58,167 bases of DNA, from positions 1 through 58,167 of the forward strand of contig DASZHS010000015.1 in assembly GCA_035937595.1 (NCBI GenBank), in the 5' to 3' direction. This DNA is from Palsa-459 sp035937595. GTDB taxonomy: Bacteria > Actinomycetota > Acidimicrobiia > Acidimicrobiales > RAAP-2. Within the stretch, counting starts at the first letter, position 1; every line of letters starts with the position of its first letter. The translations under genes were made by a program, and so were the position numbers. Below are positions 52,496 through 58,167 of this stretch, piece after piece. Under the pieces are notes generated by a model. That model was not told the DNA's origin. It did no database searches and saw nothing but the letters and a program-made list of their open reading frames with translations.

Positions 52496-53806
52496 ATGGG
52501 CCGGCGGGGTTTGCGGACGCTCGCCGCCGCCGCCGTCGCGGACCTCTTCGACCAGGAGACGGCGTTCGGTCGGCTGGCGCTCGTCCAGGTCACGATGCTC
52601 GCCGGCGACACGCTCGTCACGATCTCGCTCGCCGGCTCCCTCTTCTTCTCGATCACCCCGCAGGCCGCAGAGGGAAAGGTCCTCCTCTACCTGCTGCTGA
52701 CGGTCGCGCCGTTCGCCGTCGTCTCCCCGCTCCTCGGCCCCGCCATCGACGCCAACCGGCGGGCGAGGCGCCTCATCGTCTTCTCGTCGGCGGCCGGGCG
52801 CGTCGTGCTGTGCGTCCTCATGGCCATGAGCCTGCACTCGTTGTGGCTCTTCCCCGAGGCGTTCTGCGTGCTCGTCCTCTCCAAGCTCTACCTCGTGACC
52901 CGCGGGGCGCTCGTCCCCGAGATGGCGGCGGCGGACCAGCTCCGGGTGCACCACGACCGCGTCGACGACGCCGGGTGGCCCGTGGCAGGTGACGCCCCGG
53001 ACGTCGCGGAGGGGTTCGCCGGCTTCAACGCGCAGCTCACGCTGCTCGGCACCCTCGCGGGGTTCGCGATATCGATCCCGGGCATCGGGCTCCTCAAGGC
53101 CTTCAACGCCGAGACGGTGCTCGCCCTCGCAGCGATCGTGTTCATCGCCGCCGCGGGGTGCTCGCTGCGCCTGCGCGTCGTCGCGCCCGTCGAGCGCGAC
53201 GACGAGGCCGGGCTCTCCGACGAGGAGCTCGCCGCGCTCGACCAGCGGCCCTTCGAGGACCGAGAGGTCGTGCTCGGCCTGACCGCGAGCGCGACCGTGC
53301 GCCTCACCGCGGGCTTCCTCACGTTCCTCATCGCGTTCGGGCTGCGGCGCCACCACTCGGCGCTCGGGTGGTACGGGTTCGCCTTCGCCGCGTCCGGTGC
53401 CGGGGCGCTGCTCGGCCTCTACTTCGTCCGCCGGCTCCGCCGCCGGCTGTCGGAGCAGTGGCTCCTGGCCGCGGCCCTCGCGCTCCTCGTCGTCGGCGCG
53501 GCCGCAGCGGCGTACCTGGGCTCGATCCTCGCCCAGGTCGGCCTCGCCTTCGTCGCGGCGGTCGCGGGCGCGATCTCCCAGCCGTCCTTCGACGCCCTCA
53601 CGCAGCGGCGGGTGCCGCCCCGCGCCCAGGGCCGCGTCTTCGCGCGGTTCGCCGTCCGCCAGCAGCTCGCCTGGGTGCTCGGCGCCCTCATCCCCGTCGC
53701 GATCGCCATGCCCTTCGCCGTCGGCGACGGGATCCTCGCGGGGATCTCCGCGGTGTGCCTCGGCGGCTACGCGATCGGCCGCGTGGTCGTCAACCGCGCG
53801 GCGTAG
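52496..53806 (+). CDS. MFS transporter
   Basis: A 436-residue major facilitator protein with about ten to twelve membrane segments and a central acidic cytoplasmic loop (VERDDEAGLSDEELAALDQRPFEDRE). The loop after helix two, GPAIDANRRARRLIVFSSA, corresponds to the MFS signature between helices 2 and 3. It looks like an efflux-type permease of the MFS_3 group; substrate unknown. Its 3' end overlaps the convergent methyltransferase gene by 17 nt. Confidence 0.85.
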   Translation: MGRRGLRTLAAAAVADLFDQETAFGRLALVQVTMLAGDTLVTISLAGSLFFSITPQAAEGKVLLYLLLTVAPFAVVSPLLGPAIDANRRARRLIVFSSAAGRVVLCVLMAMSLHSLWLFPEAFCVLVLSKLYLVTRGALVPEMAAADQLRVHHDRVDDAGWPVAGDAPDVAEGFAGFNAQLTLLGTLAGFAISIPGIGLLKAFNAETVLALAAIVFIAAAGCSLRLRVVAPVERDDEAGLSDEELAALDQRPFEDREVVLGLTASATVRLTAGFLTFLIAFGLRRHHSALGWYGFAFAASGAGALLGLYFVRRLRRRLSEQWLLAAALALLVVGAAAAAYLGSILAQVGLAFVAAVAGAISQPSFDALTQRRVPPRAQGRVFARFAVRQQLAWVLGALIPVAIAMPFAVGDGILAGISAVCLGGYAIGRVVVNRAA

Positions 53807-54581
53807 GGCCGCCGGCGATCACGAGGCGGAACCCGGCGTCGAGCTCGTCGAGGTCGTCGAGCTCGGCGTTGCGCTCCTGCCAGGTGCCGTCAGCGAGGTC
53901 GCGGGCGAGCCGCGCCATCGCCGCGTCGACGACGCCGGGGTCGAGGAGCGCCAGCCCCGACATCGCCCCGCGCGTCGTCGGGTCGAGGTACGCCGCGGGT
54001 CGGGCCCAGTTCGCGCCGAGGACGCCGTCGGCGCACTCGCGCGGGACGGGCAGCACGCGCACCTCGTGCACGTCGAGGGCGCCAACGACGTCGTCCACGG
54101 CCGACTGGCCGGCCACGTGCGCGGCGAGCTCGGGGAGGTAGTCGCGGCTGAGCCAGAACGCGAGGGTGGCGTCGCGGTCCCAGCTGACCAGGACCTGGCG
54201 GCGCGCGACCCGGGCCAGCTCGGCGAGGCCGCCGATCGGGTCGCGCCAGTGGTGCACCGTGAGCACCGCGAGCGCGACGTCGAAGGCGCCGTCGGCGAAG
54301 GGCAGCGCCTCGGCCGCCGCGCGCACGGCCGGGGCGGCGTCACGGCGGCGCTGGGCGAGCATCGTGGCGGAGGGCTCGACGGCGACGACCGACCGGTCAC
54401 GGGGCTCGTAGTTGCCCGTGCCCGCACCGACGTTGAGCACCCTCGCCGCGTCGCCGAGGGCGCCGAGGATGGCGCTCGCCCAGGTCGGCTCCTCGCGGCG
54501 CCGGCTCGCGTAGCCGACGCCGATCGTGTCGTAGCGCGCCGTCCCGCTCGGGACGCTCGCGTGCCCCGAGCCCGGTGCCAC
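53790..54581 (-). CDS. SAM-dependent methyltransferase (UbiE/Methyltransf_11-like)
   Basis: A 263-residue class I methyltransferase. Motif I is VLNVGAGTGNYE, the acidic end of strand 2 is VAVEPSATML, and FDVALAVLTVHHWRDPIGGLAELARVAR contains motif III and post-motif residues. The substrate is unknown. GTG 54581 lies 5 nt downstream of the pckG stop codon on the same strand, so the two are probably cotranscribed. Confidence 0.88.
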   Translation of the reverse strand: MAPGSGHASVPSGTARYDTIGVGYASRRREEPTWASAILGALGDAARVLNVGAGTGNYEPRDRSVVAVEPSATMLAQRRRDAAPAVRAAAEALPFADGAFDVALAVLTVHHWRDPIGGLAELARVARRQVLVSWDRDATLAFWLSRDYLPELAAHVAGQSAVDDVVGALDVHEVRVLPVPRECADGVLGANWARPAAYLDPTTRGAMSGLALLDPGVVDAAMARLARDLADGTWQERNAELDDLDELDAGFRLVIAGGPTPRG

Positions 54582-54586
54582 GCGAC

Positions 54587-56380
54587 CTAGCCGAGGCGCC
54601 GGCGCAGCTCCTCGAGCTCGGCCGTGAGCGCGGGCGGCAGCCGGTCACCGAAGATCGCGTAGTGCGCCTCGATGTCGGGGAGCTCGTCGCGCCACGCGGC
54701 CACGTCGACGTCGAGGAGCGCGGCGACGGTGTCGTCGGCGAGCCCGAGCCCCGCCGTGTTCAGGGCGTGGGGGGTCGGGACGAACCCGATGGGGGTCTCG
54801 GTCGCCTCGCCCTCGCCGGCCACGCGCTCGAAGACCCACTCGAGCACGCGCGAGTTCTCGCCGTAGCCGGGCCAGAGGAACTTGCCGTCCGCGCCCCGCA
54901 GGAACCAGTTGACGTAGAAGATCCTCGGGAGCTTGTCGGGGTCCGTGCGCGTCCCCATCGAGAGCCAGTGGCCGAAGTAGTCGGCCATGTTGTACCCGCA
55001 GAAGGGCAGCATGGCGAAGGGGTCACGGCGAAGCTGTCCGACCTTGCCCGTGGCCGCCGCCGTCGTCTCGGACGACATGATCGAGCCGAGGAAGACGCCG
55101 TGCTCCCAGCTGCGCGACTGGAAGACGAGCGGCACCACCGACGCCCGCCGCCCGCCGAACAGGATGGCGGAGATCGGGACGCCGGCGGGGTCCTCCCACT
55201 CCGGTGCGATGGCGGGGTCCTGGGCGGCGGGGGCGGTGAACCTCGCGTTCGGGTGCGCCGCGGGGGTGCCCTTGTCCTTGGTCCAGGGCTCGCCGCGCCA
55301 GTCCGTCAGTCCCTCTGGCGCCACGTCGGTCATGGACTCCCACCAGACGTCGCCGTCCGCGGTGTACGCGGTGTTCGTGAAGATCGTGTTCGCCCCGACC
55401 GAGACCATCGCGTTCGGGTTGGTGACCATGCTGGTGCCGGGGGCGACGCCGAAGAAGCCCGCCTCCGGGTTGATCGCGTAGAGCCGGCCGTCCGCGCCGA
55501 ACTTCATCCAGCAGATGTCGTCGCCCACCGTCTCGACCTTCCACTCCGGCAGCGTCGGGACCAGCATCGCGAGGTTCGTCTTGCCGCACGCCGACGGGAA
55601 CGCACCCGTGACGTACTTGGTCTCGCCCTCGGGGGAGGTGAGCTTGAGGATCAGCATGTGCTCGGCGAGCCAGCCCTCGTCGCGGGCCATCACCGAGGCG
55701 ATGCGCAGGGCGAAGCACTTCTTGCCGAGCAGGGCGTTGCCGCCGTACCCCGAGCCGTACGACCAGATCTCACGGGTCTCGGGGAAGTGCACGATGTACT
55801 TGTGCTCGGCGTCGCACGGCCAGGGCACGTCGGCCTGGCCGGGCTCGAGCGGCATGCCGACGGAGTGCAGGCACGGGACGAACTCGCCGTCGGCGCCGAG
55901 GACCTCGAGGGGCCCGGTGCCCATGCGGGTCATGATCCGCATGGAGACGGCCACGTAGGCCGAGTCGGTGAGCTCGACGCCGATGTGGGCGATCGGGCTG
56001 CCGAGGGGGCCCATGGAGTAGGGCACCACGTACATCGTCCGGCCCCGCATGGCGCCCTTGAACAGGCCCTTCAGGGTCGCGCGCATCTCGGAGGGCTCCC
56101 GCCAGTTGTTGGTGGGTCCCGCGTCGACCTCGAGCGCCGAGCAGATGTAGGTGCGGTCCTCGACCCGAGCGACGTCACCGGGGTCCGAGCGGGCCCAGTA
56201 GCTGGCCGGGCGCTTGGCCTCGGAGAGCCTCGTGAACGTGCCGTTCTCGACGAGCAGCTGGCACAGGGCGTCGTACTCCTCGGCGGAGCCGTCGCACCAG
56301 TGGACCACGTCGGGCGTCGTCAGGGCGGCGACCTCGGCGACCCAGTCGAGGAGCCGCTTGTTCGTGGTCGGTGGGTTCAC
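54587..56380 (-). CDS. pckG: Phosphoenolpyruvate carboxykinase (GTP)
   Basis: A 597-residue GTP-dependent PEPCK (oxaloacetate + GTP to PEP + GDP + CO2), the form usual in actinobacteria. The kinase-1a loop FPSACGKTN at 261-269 contains the reactive Cys265. Metal ligands are in GKK near 220 and H241. VSVGANTIFTNTAYT, FGGRRASVVPLV and NMADYFGHW are further family blocks. GTG 56380 is supported by AAGGAGG 7 nt upstream and by the family N-terminus. Confidence 0.97.
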   Translation of the reverse strand: MNPPTTNKRLLDWVAEVAALTTPDVVHWCDGSAEEYDALCQLLVENGTFTRLSEAKRPASYWARSDPGDVARVEDRTYICSALEVDAGPTNNWREPSEMRATLKGLFKGAMRGRTMYVVPYSMGPLGSPIAHIGVELTDSAYVAVSMRIMTRMGTGPLEVLGADGEFVPCLHSVGMPLEPGQADVPWPCDAEHKYIVHFPETREIWSYGSGYGGNALLGKKCFALRIASVMARDEGWLAEHMLILKLTSPEGETKYVTGAFPSACGKTNLAMLVPTLPEWKVETVGDDICWMKFGADGRLYAINPEAGFFGVAPGTSMVTNPNAMVSVGANTIFTNTAYTADGDVWWESMTDVAPEGLTDWRGEPWTKDKGTPAAHPNARFTAPAAQDPAIAPEWEDPAGVPISAILFGGRRASVVPLVFQSRSWEHGVFLGSIMSSETTAAATGKVGQLRRDPFAMLPFCGYNMADYFGHWLSMGTRTDPDKLPRIFYVNWFLRGADGKFLWPGYGENSRVLEWVFERVAGEGEATETPIGFVPTPHALNTAGLGLADDTVAALLDVDVAAWRDELPDIEAHYAIFGDRLPPALTAELEELRRRLG

Positions 56381-56399
56381 CGCGTCCTCCTTGCAGTCA

Positions 56400-56419
56400 C
56401 CCGGCGGCGCGCCGCCGGG
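56400..56419. promoter_or_regulatory. 20-bp perfect palindrome in the pckG leader
   Basis: CCCGGCGGCG followed directly by CGCCGCCGGG. It lies downstream of the pckG -10 box and about 20 nt upstream of its start codon, just before the pckG ribosome site. It may be an operator or an mRNA hairpin. Confidence 0.55.
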
Positions 56420-56422
56420 GTC

Positions 56423-56428
56423 ATGGTA
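56423..56428 (-). promoter_or_regulatory. -10 box for pckG
   Basis: TACCAT on the minus strand, overlapping the thiL -10 box at 56427-56432 by two bases, so the two promoters cannot be occupied at once. Confidence 0.45.
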
Positions 56429-56432
56429 GGCA
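56427..56432 (+). promoter_or_regulatory. Leaderless-type -10 box for thiL
   Basis: TAGGCA lies 6 nt upstream of the GTG at 56439. Confidence 0.45.
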
Positions 56433-56438
56433 AGTGCC

Positions 56439-57386
56439 GTGCTCCCGCCGAACCCAACCACCGCCCCCCGTGGGGGTGGGGTCTGGCGTGAGGATGTCGC
56501 GCTCGAGCGTATCGCGGCGCTCCTGGGGTCGCGTTCGACGGACCCCGCCGGCGGTGCGTGGGGTGACGACGCCGCGGTCCTCCCTCGGCCGGACGGGCGC
56601 CTCGTCGTGTGCACCGACGCGGCCGTCGCGGGCGTGCACCTCGACACGGCGGTCTTCCCCATCGGGGACCTCGGCTACCGCGCGGCGATCGCGTCGTTGA
56701 GCGACCTCGCGGCCGTCGGCGCGCGGCCGCTCGGGGTCGTGGTCGCGGTCCTGGCGCCCGCCGAGGTCGACGTGGTCGAGGTCGAGCGCCACGTGGTGGC
56801 GGCCTGCGCCACCGCTGGTTGCGAGGTCGTGGGTGGCGACCTGTCGCGGTCGGCGACCGCCACGGTCGTCGCGACCGCCGTCGGCGTCGAGGGCGCCGGC
56901 GGGTCGGTCTTGCGGCAGGGGGCGCGCCCAGGGGACGCCGTGCTCGTGACCGGTGCGCTCGGCGGGTCCGCCGCCGGGCTCCGGCGGGGCCGCGAGGGGG
57001 CGGCGCTCGACGACGACCTCGTGCTCCGGCACCGTCGCCCGGCGGCCCGGCTCGCCGAGGGCGAGGCTGCCGCGATCTGCGGGGCGACGGCGATGCTCGA
57101 CGTCTCTGACGGGCTGGCGCGCGACGTGCGTCGGCTCGCCCGAGCCTCCGGCGTCGGGATCTCCCTCGAGCTCGTCCCCGTCGAGGACGGCGCCACGCTC
57201 GACGAGGCGCTCGGCGGGGGGGAGGATTACGAGCTCGTCTTCACGCACCCCGACGCCGACGCGGCCGTCGAGGCCTTCGCGCGTGCGCGGCTCCGTCGCC
57301 CGGTGCGCGTGGGGGAGGTGGTGGAAGACGCCACGGTCCTCACGCTCGGCGGCGAGCCGCTCGCCGACGTCGGGTGGCGCCACTGA
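56439..57386 (+). CDS. thiL: Thiamine-monophosphate kinase
   Basis: A 315-residue enzyme phosphorylating TMP to the cofactor TPP. The Mg-ATP motif GDDAAVL is at 42-48, followed by DLGYRAAIASLSDLAAVGARPLGV, GGDLSRS and LDVSDGLARDVRRLA, all ThiL signatures of the PurM-like fold. GTG 56439 lies 6 nt after a TAGGCA box. It is convergent with rpmB. Confidence 0.95.
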   Translation: MLPPNPTTAPRGGGVWREDVALERIAALLGSRSTDPAGGAWGDDAAVLPRPDGRLVVCTDAAVAGVHLDTAVFPIGDLGYRAAIASLSDLAAVGARPLGVVVAVLAPAEVDVVEVERHVVAACATAGCEVVGGDLSRSATATVVATAVGVEGAGGSVLRQGARPGDAVLVTGALGGSAAGLRRGREGAALDDDLVLRHRRPAARLAEGEAAAICGATAMLDVSDGLARDVRRLARASGVGISLELVPVEDGATLDEALGGGEDYELVFTHPDADAAVEAFARARLRRPVRVGEVVEDATVLTLGGEPLADVGWRH

Positions 57387-57399
57387 GGCGCCGGACGGC

Positions 57400-57612
57400 T
57401 CAGGACCCGACGTAGGTGGCGCGGGGCGGCTTGGTCACACGGCCGGCGCGGATGCACGAGGTACACACGTTCAGCCGCTTCGGCGTCCCCCCGACGAGCG
57501 CGCGGACGCGCTGGATGTTGGGGTTCCAGCGCCGCTTCGTCCGCCGGTGCGAGTGGCTGAGGTTCATCCCGAACGACGGCTTCTTGCCGCACAGCTCGCA
57601 GACCGATGCCAT
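57400..57612 (-). CDS. rpmB: 50S ribosomal protein L28
   Basis: A 70-residue ribosomal protein. CELC at 5-8 and CTSC at 50-53 make it a zinc-binding (C+) form. SFGMNLSHSHRRTKRRWNPN is the L28 hallmark. The ATG has a GAGGAGG ribosome site. A stem-loop lies in its leader. Confidence 0.97.
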   Translation of the reverse strand: MASVCELCGKKPSFGMNLSHSHRRTKRRWNPNIQRVRALVGGTPKRLNVCTSCIRAGRVTKPPRATYVGS

Positions 57613-57630
57613 CGGGGGGCCTCCTCGGGG

Positions 57631-57653
57631 CGAAGGCCACCGCTCGGCCTTCG
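57631..57653 (-). promoter_or_regulatory. Stem-loop in the rpmB leader
   Basis: CGAAGGCC, a 7 nt loop and GGCCTTCG form a perfect 8-bp stem between the rpmB -10 box and its ribosome site. Ribosomal-protein leaders often fold for autoregulation; whether this one does is unknown. Confidence 0.45.
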
Positions 57654-57666
57654 AAATCGAACGGCA

Positions 57667-57672
57667 ATTGTA
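57667..57672 (-). promoter_or_regulatory. -10 box for rpmB
   Basis: TACAAT on the minus strand, about 55 nt from the start codon. It overlaps the DAK2-gene -10 box by two bases. Confidence 0.5.
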
Positions 57673-57676
57673 GCAT
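57671..57676 (+). promoter_or_regulatory. Leaderless-type -10 box for the DAK2-domain gene
   Basis: TAGCAT lies 8 nt upstream of the ATG at 57685. Confidence 0.5.
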
Positions 57677-57684
57677 CGGGCGAC

Positions 57685-58167
57685 ATGGCGCGGCTCGCCT
57701 CACTCGCGGCGGGCGACGTCCGCACCGTCGTCGAACGGTTCTCCGAGCTGCTCGACGCCCACCGGGACGTGATCAACCGCCTCAACGTCTACCCGGTCCC
57801 CGACGGCGACACGGGCACCAACATGTCGCTCACCGTGGCCTCGGTCGTCCGCGAGCTCCACGCGCTGCCCGAGGCCGCCACGATGGCCGGGGTGTGCAAG
57901 GCCGTCGCGCACGGCTCGCTCATGGGTGCGAGGGGCAATTCGGGGGTCATCCTGTCCCAACTGCTCCGCGGGATGTCCACCCGGCTGTCGGCCGCCCCTG
58001 CCTGCGGGTCCGCGGAGGTGGCGGAAGCCCTGGTCGAAGCGGCCGCACTGGCGCGCACGGCGGTGGTCCGACCGGTCGAGGGGACCATCCTCACCGTCGC
58101 CCAGGCGGCGGGCGAGGGGGCGGCGACCAGTGCAGCGGTCGGCGCAGACCTGTGCAGCACGCTCGAG
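57685..58167 (+). CDS. DAK2-domain protein (DhaL/FakA-like kinase), 3'-truncated by window
   Basis: The first 161 codons of a gene that runs off the window. LNVYPVPDGDTGTNM (metal-binding D40 and D42) and GSLMGARGNSGVILSQLLRG are the hallmarks of the DhaL-like nucleotide-binding domain of the YloV/FakA family, which phosphorylates fatty acids. In many bacteria it follows rpmB as here and precedes recG. Divergent from rpmB. Confidence 0.9.
   Translation, partial: MARLASLAAGDVRTVVERFSELLDAHRDVINRLNVYPVPDGDTGTNMSLTVASVVRELHALPEAATMAGVCKAVAHGSLMGARGNSGVILSQLLRGMSTRLSAAPACGSAEVAEALVEAAALARTAVVRPVEGTILTVAQAAGEGAATSAAVGADLCSTLE

Overview
The window reads as a chromosomal segment of a very GC-rich actinobacterium. 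The core-gene content and order (lepA-hrcA-dnaJ-rsmE-HIT-phoH-ybeY-corC-era, then uppS-recO-hemW-glyS, then ppdK-dnaG-sigma factor), the abundance of GTG starts and the many TANNNT boxes 6-10 nt upstream of start codons point to the Actinomycetota, most likely an Acidimicrobiia-type lineage. The lineage assignment is inference; no rRNA is present to settle it.

Region by region. (1) 1-14566: a signalling and export island. It holds three paralogous MacB/FtsX-type permeases (the first cut by the window edge), one matching ATPase, a membrane sensor histidine kinase, a receiver-only protein, a NarL-type response regulator, a receiver fused to a class III nucleotide cyclase, and a divergent pair of a cyclic-nucleotide-binding-domain protein and a metallo-beta-lactamase-fold hydrolase. 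(2) 14614-24407: a co-directional housekeeping run from lepA through hrcA (with a CIRCE operator), dnaJ, rsmE, HIT, phoH, ybeY, corC, era, trmO and a 2H phosphoesterase, almost all joined by 4-8 nt overlaps. (3) 24408-38359: DinG-type helicase, uppS, recO, hemW, glyS, a DrrAB-like exporter, ppdK, dnaG, a sigma-70 factor, tRNA-Asn and a CAT-anticodon tRNA. (4) 38360-46996: an accessory region with looser packing and less biased base composition. It has a cobalt-type nitrile hydratase operon (beta, frameshifted alpha, accessory protein), a small ABM-like protein, a secreted RTX-like/GPTGNS-repeat protein, a DUF899 protein, an unknown protein, and a DUF6325/SHOCT/phosphoribosyltransferase/SIMPL group. 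(5) 46997-58167: amidohydrolase, cupin, a multi-pass membrane protein, cyclopropane-fatty-acid-type methyltransferase, MFS transporter, methyltransferase, GTP-dependent PEP carboxykinase, thiL, rpmB and the start of a DAK2-domain kinase gene.

The most interesting candidate system is region 1. A cyclase gene whose N-terminus is a NarL-type receiver overlaps the exporter ATPase gene by 4 nt, is followed by the sensor kinase, and faces a cyclic-nucleotide-binding protein. This suggests phosphorelay-controlled second-messenger synthesis tied to an ABC export complex. Other points of note are the single-base lesion in an otherwise intact nitrile hydratase operon, a systematic leaderless-promoter signature, two probable CTG starts in CTGA overlaps, palindromes in the divergent ppdK and pckG promoter regions, and a possible 25-residue leader ORF coupled to the amidohydrolase.
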